Below, in pieces: positions 55,401 to 64,000 of a stretch of DNA of 64,000 bases. Made by a program: the position numbers and the translations under genes. Positions within the stretch are counted from its first letter, which is position 1, and every line of letters begins with the position of its first letter. The notes under the pieces are model-generated. The model was not told the DNA's origin, did not search any database, and saw nothing but the letters and a program-made list of their open reading frames with translations. Origin of the DNA: Curvularia sp. ZM96 (lineage: Eukaryota > Ascomycota > Dothideomycetes > Pleosporales > Pleosporaceae); assembly GCA_022457065.1 (NCBI GenBank), contig JAJGBQ010000006.1:2046001-2110000 (forward strand). The letters run 5' to 3'.

Positions 55401-58217
55401 TGACATACGTAGGCCAATATTGATAGCAAGGAAACAATCACCTTATCGGGATGAGCTATCTGCCGTTGAGACGGGACTTCTGCGGCCGCCGCGACAAGTT
55501 CAATGGCTGTGTTACGCGACGGAAGTTCCGCACTAGAAAATGGAACTCGCACGCTTTTGTTGAGATGCATTACGAGACTGAGAAAAGCGGGATACGCAGG
55601 ATAGGGGGAACATTATTGGCGTACCTAGGTATAATCGTGGTATTATAGCCAAGTCGGCGATGTCATCCGCCAACGACATCGGTATACTTGCACAACTCAC
55701 AAGCTTCCCTTACGCGCGCGTAAAATTATTCCGTTCTTTGTCGGGGTATTGGCATCGCGAGTCACGAAGTCACTGTTCGTACCACACATCTTGTGCCTGC
55801 CAACACATACTATTGCGCAAGACATGCGGCTTCGCCAATCTCTCGATGAAACCTACCATCTGCACACTCCCCATAATTTCGCCCATGCAGACACCCTCCC
55901 CCGCCACGAAAAATAACATTTACCTCGCCATTCCTCTCATCTCCCTCTGTTCCACGCGCGCAAACTGTATCTCCCGTCCTTTTTGGGTCCAGGGTAACAT
56001 TGGTTGCGTGGGGAAACATTAAACGCGAACATGCGGGACCTGAAACACTCCCGATACACAAGGTTTGTGGGGCTAACTCGCAAACGGCTGGAGGGGTCAA
56101 AGGTTTTTTACTCAGAAACCCTACCGAACAAGGGCGAAACAGGACTTGGGACCTTGTTTGCGTTTAGCAAGGTACTTATAACACCAGTGTTAAGTGTAAA
56201 AATGGCATGACTGGGGAAGGGGAAAGTTATTGACGTCGGGCGGATGTGGGGAATTGCAGGCACGAAAGGGAGCGTGTGTGTAGGAAGAATATTGCAAGTA
56301 AGGGTATAAACGTGTTTGAGGATGATGGAATAAGATCGACAGTATAGTAAGGTTGAGTATTGGATGTTTCGTGAAACTCAGTTTCGCGTTTGGCGAGGGG
56401 GAGGAGAGCCGAAAGGGGTGGAAAGTGTTTGTGCGATGGGAACGTCAACGCGAGCCGGAAGATTTTAGTAAGTAAGCATGATGGTGGAGATTTTACATGG
56501 AGGCATATGCCCGTTCAGGTATGTGGTAAAGGCGCTGGGCCGCGGTGGACTGGGCGAGATATTACTGTACAGCGTGGTAGCTAGGTACATAAGTCATTTC
56601 CTCGCACATGACATACTCGGTAAGTAGACTGGACTACGCGTCGGCATGTGACAGCCTCGTCGTCACTGGGCCTGACTGCAAGAAAAAGTCGCACTGGCGC
56701 ATTAACATGAAGCAGAAAAAATACGTACACATCTTGCATATAGGATCCACAGACTTTTTTTTTCTCAATTTTTTTTCCTTCTTCTTTTCGACTTGCAGTG
56801 TGTGAGACAGACGGAGAATGCCAGACGCGTTGTGCCCCACAGGTCCACGATGCCCACTATGATCGAGACCGCTGAGGCATTTTGGTAAAAAATGTGGAGG
56901 TTGATGACTACCCTTGAAACCCTGGTCTCGCTGGTTCCGGTCAACGGTATTGAGTAAGAAGGTGGGTCTTTGGCTGTAAAAAGTCAATGTGTCCAGAAAT
57001 GCTGTGACAAGAGGTGGGACTATGCTTGGTACTGATGTCGTAAGCAGTTTGCTTTTAATATTCTACTGGAATGCGCACAATATCGAGACTGGTGGGTTTG
57101 ATTTTCCAAGTCGTAGGCAGATGCGATTTTTTTTCTTACTTCCAAGTCGCAGTAAGATGGAGCTCTGCAGTGCGCGTTGAACACGCTGTTATAGTCATTG
57201 TCTCTCAGCTATTCGTGCAGTATTCGTTTGTTGTAGATAAAATGGCAGATGACCATGTTGTGATTCCAGAACGACAGTATGATGAGTATGGCTTTTCTTG
57301 GCAAAGGTATGTTAAAGTGTTTGACACTGCTATTGCGAAAATTTGTTTTCGCTCGTTGGAAGCAGAGTGGCGCTGATAATTTCCACAATCTTGTATCGCA
57401 TTCTCGAGGGAATAAACCCAAGGGTATTTCGAACGAAGATCGGGGGTGCGCATGGTATCCTTCAGGCTCTCTGGTTGTCCAGGTTCAGCTTGTTGTCTGG
57501 CACAGGTCCAGGTTCAATTTGTGTGCAAATTGAAAAAATCACCTTACTTCAATAAAGGAAAAAGCCAGGGAACAGCCTTAATTTTAGCAGTTGTGTTTTC
57601 GTAATTCGCTATAATGCTGTCGTTCCTCCGACCTTTTTCTATCCGGAAAATTGCGGCCTGCGAATAGTGTCATGGCAGATTCGGGGTGACGTTCAAGAGT
57701 ACCTGGAGAGGAACTCCCCGGCTAGCGACATGTCTAATCGATTTTTCCGTCCCATGTTGTTCTTGTCTCATATCGACATGGTCGCAGTGCTGAATGTGAT
57801 TTACCTATCCAATGCTGCGCAAAGCCATGGGCGTAGGTTCCATTTTGGCAGTCTGTTTCCTTCTTTTTTTATAGCTCAAATGCTTGCACCTTCCTCTTCA
57901 TTTGTCCAGGCTCGATCCGATATTAACCACAGCATAAGCTTAATGTTAACCGTTAGGTATCAATTCGATACGTCGTTCAAGCGATACTACTCATAGTCGT
58001 CAATGTCGTAGGATTATGCATTTAATCAGTACCATCAACCATTCAGCCATCAATCCATAAACCCGGTCGTTTCATCCATAATGGCTGCAAAACTCTTGGT
58101 CTCACGGTGCTTCCCGCTAGTGATAGGAGGAAACTGTGACATCTTCAACCGAAATTCGTCAGACTTCTTTATCGCCGGCGCAAGGTTCCTGCGACCTTGT
58201 TAGTTTGCATATGGTCT
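52417..58217. other. 5.8 kb gene-poor region
   Basis: This is the largest gap in the window. The first 270 bp are probably the leader and promoter of the 51616 gene. Open frames inside are at most about 250 codons, overlap on both strands and show no domain. From about 56700 the composition becomes more A/T-rich with long T runs (near 56755-56790). Two palindromes lie at 54605-54652. I find no terminal repeats, transposase fragments or tRNA genes by eye. Confidence 0.5.
54605..54652. repeat. Two perfect palindromes 16 bp apart
   Basis: ATACGCCGGCGTAT (54605-54618) and CGAGCATGTACATGCTCG (54635-54652) are each perfectly self-complementary. They could be dimeric-regulator sites or hairpins. 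No gene adjoins them, so a role is speculative. Confidence 0.65.
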
Positions 58218-58753
58218 TCAGGACAGCTGAGCGTACGTGACATCGCCGCGAATGAGATAATTGTTCCGCTCCATGGCGACGGCCAGCTCCTCTTGATGGT
58301 TGTCGAGCAATCCCGTATTGGGCACGACTATGAGTGGGATCTGATATCGAAGAGCCTCGAGGATTGATCCAGAGCCTAGAAGAATTAGCCCATGGCTTCA
58401 TCTACTTGAGGTATGCCTCTAGTACCGGCGTGGGAGATGACCAAGCCTTTCGATCTCTGAACCAACTGAAACTGCGTTTGGAGTCCGTCTGGGTTGAAAT
58501 CAATACCATCTATGATCAAATCTCGCTTGGCCTGGCTGTCTTGCAAGTGGGCGCGAGCACTGTCAGAGCATCTTGTGTAAATGTCCCGCGCTGATCCATA
58601 TTGAACCAAGAGATGTGTAAAGCCGCCTTCCTGCAAAGCATCCAAGCTCTTAGGGCTCAATACGGATTCAATAAGAGCAGTAAAAGGTGCGGTAGCTCCT
58701 GTAGTAACGAAGCAGAGTTTCGAGTCAGGCGTCCATTTCCAAGTGTCGGTCAT
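58218..58753 (-). CDS. ALG13: UDP-GlcNAc transferase catalytic subunit Alg13
   Basis: Alg13 joins membrane-bound Alg14 on the ER to add the second GlcNAc of the dolichol-linked N-glycan precursor. Exons are 58426-58753 and 58218-58375 (161 aa). Intron 58376-58425 falls inside the conserved HAGSGSILEAL motif: exon 1 ends at HAG and exon 2 begins SGSILEALRY. The N-terminal Rossmann signature FVTTGATAPFTALIE is at about residues 14-28, and the C-terminal donor-binding part reads IPLIVVPNTGLLDNHQEELA. No membrane segment is present, as expected for the soluble subunit. It is somewhat shorter than yeast Alg13 (202 aa). It is divergent from RSM24 with 247 bp between the starts. Confidence 0.94.
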
Positions 58754-59000
58754 GGTGCAACTATGTCTCGATGTGAAAATTACCAGCAACAATCTTTGCC
58801 AGTACAGTTATCAATCCAAACACAATCAGCGATGCGTTCAAGTGGCAGCCAAGGCAGGTGGTGGGACTGACAACCAGCGCGGAGGTCGGGCGGTCTTTCC
58901 TTCAATTGGTCCGGCACGCGGTGGTACTTTGCTCCTCCCAGCGCCAAGCAATCCCGCATCGCGAAAAGTCGACGACGGCATCACCACGCACCCGCATCCA
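58754..59000. promoter_or_regulatory. Bidirectional promoter, ALG13 / RSM24
   Basis: Only 247 bp separate the two start codons, so both leaders and promoters must share this stretch. No TATA box is obvious, in keeping with housekeeping genes. Confidence 0.65.
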
Positions 59001-60263
59001 ATGGCGTCGACAACACGAAGGCTGCTCTTGCAGTCACGGCAATGCCCGTCGCGGATACGGCCTCGAGCAGCACCTAAGCACACGGCGTCGCAATGGCAGC
59101 GCCCAATGTCCACAACGCCTCGACGATATGCCAATGAGCCCACCAAAGAGGGCTCTGCCACTTCGGCGAATGCGAAGCCACCGGCGGAAACGCTGAGTGA
59201 ACTCAGCCCCGAACTGAGCTACTCGAACACCACGCCCTCGAAGGACTTCAAGGAAATGTCGCAGGCTGAGCGTGACACAGCTATGCTAGAGAATCTGCGT
59301 GCTTCGCTCAAAGAAATCGATCCCAGTGTGGTTGCCGACGCCCTCCGCAAAGGAAAGCGTGGACTGCCCCAGACACAAGACTTTGGCCTGGAAACGGACG
59401 AGGACTTTGACATTGAGGAGGAGGACAAGAGGAAGATATCCGCGGGATTCTGGGCCGAGGGAGAAGAGAGCATGGGTCCGGATGAGGACTACTATGGTGA
59501 TGATTTGACGAGTCACGGCCACGGAGAGTTGCAGCAGCACAGGGAATTGAGGGAGTATGCTAGATTGATTGCATGGGAGCTTCCACTTCTAAGCCGTATG
59601 TTTCCATGTCCCATGTCTCCGCAAGAAACATGCTACTCAGTTAAAAAAAAAAAAATCTACACATACTAACCAGCCATCTCAGATCTCGCCCAGCCCTTTA
59701 CACCCCCCACAGCAACGACGCCCTTCCGTTTCCGCTACACATCGTACCTAGGCGAATCGCACCCCGCCTCCAACAAAGTCGTTGTGGAATTCTCGCCCGC
59801 AGACCTCACGCAATCGCACTCTCTGACCGCCGCGCAAGTCACCAAGCTGATCAAGCTAGCGGGACCCCGCTACAACCCCTCGACCAACATCATCAAGCTC
59901 TCGTGCGAGCAATTCGACACACAATCGCAAAACAAGCGTTTCCTCGGCGACACCATTGCCTCGCTCATCAAAGAAGCCCAGAACAGCAAAGACATGTTTG
60001 AAGACGTGCCCCTGGACTTTCGCCATCATACCCCCAAGAAGCGCCATGAGTTCCCGAAGGAATGGGCCATGACCAAGGAGCGCAAGCAGTATCTTGAGGA
60101 TAAGCGCAGGCAGACGGCGTACCTGGATGACCAGCGTGCGGGTAATGGGGAATTGGTGGATGGAAAGAGGATCGTGGAGACGAGTCTGCCGTTTGTGGAC
60201 CAGGGGGCGCAGATGGCACAGACTGTACCGGTTGGTGGGCCGAGGGGGAAGCAGTTGAGGTAG
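59001..60263 (+). CDS. RSM24: Mitochondrial small-subunit ribosomal protein mS35 (Rsm24)
   Basis: This is a component of the mitochondrial ribosome small subunit. Exons are 59001-59595 and 59683-60263 (391 aa). Intron 59596-59682 has a GTATGT donor and a CTAAC branch point, and contains a run of 13 A. The N-terminus is an Arg-rich mitochondrial presequence (RRLLLQSRQCPSRIRPRAA) with a likely second cleavage near RPMSTTPRR. An acidic middle (about 130-160) precedes the MRP-S28/mS35 domain, whose blocks include PFRFRYTSYLGE, VVVEFSPADL and LIKLAGPRYNPSTNIIKLSC. The start at 59001 gives the presequence; an open upstream extension overlaps the shared promoter and is unlikely to be translated. A transposon lies 309 bp after the stop. 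Confidence 0.92.
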
Positions 60264-60572
60264 TTTTTTTGAAAGTGTAGGGAGAATGAATGTATCTGTA
60301 CATCGAATGGGTCTGAGGAACCCGTGGGTATGGCAGTACATAGGAAGTAGTACGCTGTATGATAACATCGACACGACTTTTTTGTTTGTTTCGCACGATA
60401 CTCGCGTGTTACTCTCTTCTCTTTCTGCCATGGCAAAAAACTTCTCACACACACATGGTATTGATAGTACAATTTGTTCGTGACAAGATGGCTCGACAGT
60501 CAGTCCTCATTTCTCCCTGTGCTCCTCTCAGCTACCAAGAGAACCAAAACGCAGAATGGACAAAAACAGGTA
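60264..60572. other. RSM24 3' region up to the transposon
   Basis: This is the original convergent spacer on the RSM24 side. It should hold the RSM24 polyadenylation site. The TA at 60571-60572 is the target-site duplication of the element. Confidence 0.6.
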
Positions 60573-60632
60573 ACGTGTTCCACGGGCGAGCGCCGCACAC
60601 GGGCGAGCGCCGCACCCCACCAAACTTGCACA
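60573..60632 (+). repeat. Left terminal inverted repeat of the Fot1-like element
   Basis: Begins ACGTGTTCC. Inside it, ACGGGCGAGCGCCGCAC (17 bp) occurs twice in direct tandem, a likely double binding site for transposase. The 60 bp match the right end exactly; after that, similarity continues for a few bases with one mismatch. Confidence 0.93.
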
Positions 60633-60653
60633 CCTCTCCTATCTTATCATACA

Positions 60654-62306
60654 ATGGCTCAACGCAGCGCTACTGTATTAGCTTCAAATGAATCAGATAT
60701 CCAGCTTGCTATCTCCTCAATTAATTCTAACCAAATTCTAAGCAATCGGAGTGCTGCTGCTATCTATAGCGTGTCTGAACGAACGATCCGCCGCCGACGC
60801 GCTGGTGTCCCTGCGCGACGCGATTGCCAACCCAACTCAAAGAAACTGACCCAGCTAGAAGAAGAGGTGATTGTGAGCCACATACTTAATCTAGATCAGC
60901 GTGGATTCGCGCCTACGTATGCAGCCGTGCGCGATATGGCCGATAGGCTGTTGGCTGCGCGTGGTGGAGGACGCGTTGGAGTTAACTGGCCGTCTACCTT
61001 CGTCAAACGTACAGACAGTCTTACGACGCGTTTTAATCGGACATACGATAGGCAAAGAGCTCTGTGTGAAGATCCAGTCTTGATCAAGAGTTGGTTTAAG
61101 CTTGTAGAGCAGACTAAGGCCAAGTACGGCATCTGTGACGAGGACGTCTACAACTTTGACGAAGCTGGCTTCTCAATGGGCAAGATCACCACTCAGCTTG
61201 TCGTTACAGCATCAGAGAGAAGAGGCCGGCCAAAGACTATTCAGCCAGGTGGCCGAGAGTGGGTGACGTTTATCGCTGGGATCAACGCAGCTGGTTGGGC
61301 TATCCCGCCGTTTCTTATCTTTACTGGCCAGCATCACCTATCTGCCTGGTACGAGGAGGCAGAGATCCCACGCGACTGGGCGATTGCAGTTAGCGATAAT
61401 GGCTGGACGACTAATGAGCTAGGAGTTGAGTGGCTGAAGCACTTTATCAAGCATACAGATGGTAAGGTAGTTGGAGCACGTCGCCTGCTTATTCTTGACG
61501 GCCATGAGAGTCACAACTCTCTTGCGTTTCAGGAGCTCTGTAAGGAGAACAATATCTACACGCTCTGTATGCCGCCTCACTCGTCTCACCTACTTCAGCC
61601 TCTTGACGTAGGCTGCTTCTCGCCATTAAAGCGCGCGTATAGCCGTGAGGTAGAGAGCCTAATACGCAACCATATCAACCATATCACTAAGCTCGAGTTT
61701 CTGCCAGCGTTTAAGGCAGCCTTTGATCAATCCTTTACGTCAGCCAATATCTGCTCAGCTTTTCGAGGCGCAGGCCTTGTTCCTCTTCAACAAGACGCTG
61801 TTCTTTCAAAGCTTGATGTACAGCTGCGTACGCCTACTCCGCCAGCTATTCTAGCAGAAGCTCTCTGGCAGGCTCGTACACCAAGCAACGTACGCGAGCT
61901 TGAAGCTCAATCAACACTGATACGTGATCGCGTTCAGCGGCATCAGGGCTCGTCGCCAGCTTCAATCATCGCGGCGATTGACCAGCTTAAGAAGGGCGCT
62001 AAGGTTATAATGCTCTCGGCTGAGCTAATGCGCGATCGGATCGCCAGCCTTGAAAGAGCTAATACAGTAGTATCAGAGCGTAGACGGCGTAAGAAGAAGC
62101 GGATACAGAAGCACGGAGTCCTTACAAAGGGAGCTGGAGAGGATATACTCGCTCAACGCGAGGCTGATGAGCAGATTGCTTGTGAGGAGCGTCAGGGTGG
62201 GGAGCGATCAGGTATTAGTCGCCGGGCTCTAACGCGCTGTAGCAAGTGTAAAGAGACTGGCCATAACTCGCGTACATGTAAGAAAGATACTCTAGATAGT
62301 AACTAA
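60654..62306 (+). CDS. Fot1/pogo-family DDE transposase
   Basis: The enzyme cuts and pastes the surrounding element. A single exon encodes 550 aa. The ATG at 60654 is the first in the frame inside the element; the frame is open further upstream but that part crosses the terminal repeat. The N-terminal third contains helix-turn-helix/CENP-B-type DNA-binding sequence (SNRSAAAIYSVSERTIRRRR and the WPSTFVKR block). Catalytic aspartates are Asp169 (NFDEAGF), Asp282 (LILDGHESH) and Asp318 (LQPLDVGCF); the last two are 35 residues apart, giving DD35D. The C-terminus carries a CCHC zinc knuckle, CSKCKETGHNSRTC (about 529-542). No stop or frameshift is present, so the copy is potentially functional. 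Confidence 0.96.
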   Translation: MAQRSATVLASNESDIQLAISSINSNQILSNRSAAAIYSVSERTIRRRRAGVPARRDCQPNSKKLTQLEEEVIVSHILNLDQRGFAPTYAAVRDMADRLLAARGGGRVGVNWPSTFVKRTDSLTTRFNRTYDRQRALCEDPVLIKSWFKLVEQTKAKYGICDEDVYNFDEAGFSMGKITTQLVVTASERRGRPKTIQPGGREWVTFIAGINAAGWAIPPFLIFTGQHHLSAWYEEAEIPRDWAIAVSDNGWTTNELGVEWLKHFIKHTDGKVVGARRLLILDGHESHNSLAFQELCKENNIYTLCMPPHSSHLLQPLDVGCFSPLKRAYSREVESLIRNHINHITKLEFLPAFKAAFDQSFTSANICSAFRGAGLVPLQQDAVLSKLDVQLRTPTPPAILAEALWQARTPSNVRELEAQSTLIRDRVQRHQGSSPASIIAAIDQLKKGAKVIMLSAELMRDRIASLERANTVVSERRRRKKKRIQKHGVLTKGAGEDILAQREADEQIACEERQGGERSGISRRALTRCSKCKETGHNSRTCKKDTLDSN

Positions 62307-62367
62307 TCTACTATCTTAATATCTATTAAAATTATCTATATGTGGTGGAGCTACACACTTATAGAGT

Positions 62368-62427
62368 TGTGCAAGTTTGGTGGGGTGCGGCGCTCGCCCG
62401 TGTGCGGCGCTCGCCCGTGGAACACGT
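62368..62427 (-). repeat. Right terminal inverted repeat of the Fot1-like element
   Basis: The exact reverse complement of 60573-60632, ending in the TA target at 62428-62429. Confidence 0.93.
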
Positions 62428-62710
62428 TAACCGTGATTAGGAAAGAAAAATCGGTTGTAGCCGGCATATATTTCGGAGTCCCCCGTCAGGAAAGAAAAAC
62501 GAGGATGATAGAGACAAGAAAGAACAAGACACCAATGGGTATATCTAAACCCTGCAAACACCATCTTAGGCGTCCCCCTTTCTGTGATGGAAGAAAGAAG
62601 ACAAAAAACACCTTTAACGCCCATCCCACCCTTGTTTGTGCCTGAAGGTTGACCTTTACTAGTACATAGATTTTTGAAAGGAAAGAAAAAAGACGTCTGC
62701 CACCAAAGGC

Positions 62711-63936
62711 TTAGCCAACCGGCCCTGTGCTAGGGCGGGTCTTCTTCCTCCCCTTGGGCGCAGGCGTATCGCCTTCTTCCCGCTTGCGTTTCGTGGGCCG
62801 ACTGCTTCCGCCCTTTGGTCGGTAGGCTGTGTCGTCGTCTCCTCCGCCCGTCTTTCTCCGACCCTTTCCAGTCTCGGGAGCCGCTGAATCTTCGTCGTCG
62901 TGATGGTCGCGTGGGCCCGGAGTGCCAATGGCTGACTCTCGCTTGGCTTTTGCGCTGGCCTTTGTCGCTTTGGGGGCTGCTGACTTCTCCGACATGTTCT
63001 CTGGATGGGCAACGTCCTTGTCCTGCAGGAAGACCTGGGGCTGGTGCTTTCGCAGCCAATTGTAAACGCTGTCGGGATTGCGGACAGTGAGGTCCTTTTC
63101 GGTGAGGGGCGGCTGGGCGGATGCGAGGCGGATGGGACGGCCGTGGTGCAGGGACTGGTCGAAGCCGGGCTGCTCTAGGAGCTGGTCGGTGGCTAGGAGA
63201 TACTCGTCTTCATGGGTGGGCGACATGTAGCCTGGCGCATGCTCGCTGAGGTCGATGCCCGGGATTGGGTGGTCGGCGACGTCTTGTCGCGTCGTGTGCG
63301 GTACGATGTTCTCGAGGGTGGCCAGCGATTTGAGCGTCTGCTGTATTGACTGCGATGAGTGCAGCTGGTCGGCGCGGACGGCGTAGTCCTCGGGCGTAAT
63401 GGCTCCCTTTGCAAGGTCATCGCGAAGGGCCTGCAGCTGCATCTTGATGGCAATGGGATCTGGGCCGGCCTCGAGCGAAGGGACGGCGGTGTCTGCAGCC
63501 GAGAGGTTGCGCAGGTCGAAGCGCAGGCGCGGGTTGATGCGCGTCTGCTCGTTGAGCTCGAGGAGGATGTCGAGCAGCTGGTCGTTGTTTTCTTGGAGGC
63601 GGCGGGCAGTGCCCATGGCCTTCCACTCAAGCTTGATGAGGTTGTCGCTCTCCGTCATAGCCTCATCGAACTTGATGCGCATCTTACGATACTTGCGCCT
63701 TGGATGAGTGTTAGCTGGCGGCGCAGTGTATGGGGCGGCGCGTCCTGTTACCTCCACGACCGCTTGACGGGCTTCTGTACGGCATCGCCGGCGTCGGTTT
63801 GCTGTGGTTCCTGCACGGGGACGGTGGGCGTGTTGGTGCCTGCACTGGTGCTGGTGATGGTGTTGGCGACGGTATTGGCGGCGGCGGTGCTGCTGGCGGG
63901 CGTCTCTGGCACCGCGGCGGGTGCTTCAGAAGCCAT
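62711..63936 (-). CDS. IEC3: INO80 chromatin-remodelling complex subunit Iec3
   Basis: Iec3 is a fungal-specific accessory subunit of the INO80 nucleosome remodeller in the nucleus. Exons are 63752-63936 and 62711-63698 (390 aa). Intron 63699-63751 (GTAACA...AAG, CTAAC branch point) lies just before RKYRKMRIKFDEAMTES, the start of the conserved Iec3 region. That region continues ARRLQENNDQLLDILLELNEQ and probably forms a coiled coil. A second conserved stretch near the middle includes PDSVYNWLRKHQPQVFL. The N-terminal 60 residues are Ala/Thr-rich and disordered. The C-terminal 90 residues are Lys/Arg-rich with nuclear-localisation-like blocks (KRKREE, KGRKKTR). The start at 63936 is the first ATG in the frame. 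Only 64 bp of leader remain in the window. Confidence 0.9.
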
Positions 63937-64000
63937 CGAGGGCGTTGGCGTGTTGGTGTTGATGCAAGGAGGGCTGGGCTCGGGCGAGGCGCGTGTTGGA

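Larger units (their letters stand above)
60573..62427 (+). mobile_element. Fot1/pogo-type (Tc1/mariner superfamily) DNA transposon, apparently intact
   Basis: The element is 1855 bp long and flanked by TA on both sides (60571-60572 and 62428-62429), the target duplication of this superfamily. Its ends are inverted repeats identical over at least 60 bp. It contains one uninterrupted transposase gene. Length, TA target and DD35D enzyme resemble the Molly element class described from Parastagonospora nodorum; sequence identity was not checked. It sits between the convergent RSM24 and IEC3 genes, 309 bp and 283 bp from their stop codons. Identical ends and an open frame suggest a recent insertion that could still be active. 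Confidence 0.95.

Noticed and set aside
58743..59000. An 86-codon upstream extension of RSM24
   Set aside because: It runs through the shared promoter and the ALG13 start, and the ATG at 59001 already gives a good mitochondrial presequence.
60474..60653. An N-terminal extension of the transposase
   Set aside because: It begins outside the transposon, crosses the terminal inverted repeat and lacks family similarity; the ATG at 60654 is inside the element.
1..64000. tRNA, rRNA and CRISPR features
   Set aside because: A scan by eye for tRNA B-box sequences, rRNA-like blocks and regularly spaced repeats found nothing convincing; a covariance-model search would be decisive for tRNAs.

Overview
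The window is nuclear DNA of a filamentous ascomycete. Genes are spliced, with introns mostly 49-71 nt long, GT-AG borders and CTAAC/CTGAC-like branch points. Several families are typical of Pezizomycotina: Zn2Cys6 regulators, HET domains, a fungal NLR, a SAT4/rhodopsin-type membrane protein, a 7TM-RGS protein and a secreted tyrosinase. A Fot1/pogo transposon with TA target duplications is present. A dothideomycete of the Pleosporales type is my best guess; this is inference from gene content, not a measured placement.

Layout. 1-3793 is a long gene-free region upstream of a four-finger C2H2 regulator (3794-5343). Next come an epsin (6927-8849), an F-box/2EXR-like protein (9657-10762), a Hul5-type HECT ubiquitin ligase on the minus strand (11434-15051), a Zn2Cys6 factor (minus, 15681-17630) and, divergent from it, an eight-exon SLIP-GC-like large GTPase (18617-21889). 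A secreted GH31 alpha-glucosidase (24020-26872) converges on the tRNA thiolase NCS6 (27702-29029). A 7TM-RGS receptor-like regulator (30873-33044) and a large membrane protein of unknown function (minus, 34517-36862) follow.

37-42.3 kb is an incompatibility-type locus with two decayed genes: a HET-domain pseudogene (38044-39305, one stop plus one frameshift) and a HET/NB-ARC/TPR NLR (39661-42258, three in-frame stops, each readable as CAR to TAR). After them come an SDR oxidoreductase (42567-43343), an Lsb1/Pin3-like SH3 protein (43827-44657) with a duplicated C-terminal coding segment, a tyrosinase (minus, 45225-46505), a SAT4/rhodopsin-type membrane protein (48994-50535) and an unrecognised acidic protein (minus, 51616-52416). 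A 5.8 kb gene-poor stretch leads to a housekeeping block: ALG13 (minus), divergent RSM24 (mS35), an apparently intact Fot1-like element (60573-62427) and IEC3 of the INO80 complex (minus, 62711-63936).

The genes do not form one pathway. Housekeeping functions (endocytosis, tRNA modification, N-glycosylation, mitoribosome, chromatin remodelling, protein quality control) alternate with accessory ones (non-self recognition, secreted enzymes, receptors, transposon). The most unusual observation is the Lsb1-like gene: splicing or retaining one 61-nt intron gives proteins of identical length and nearly identical C-terminus.
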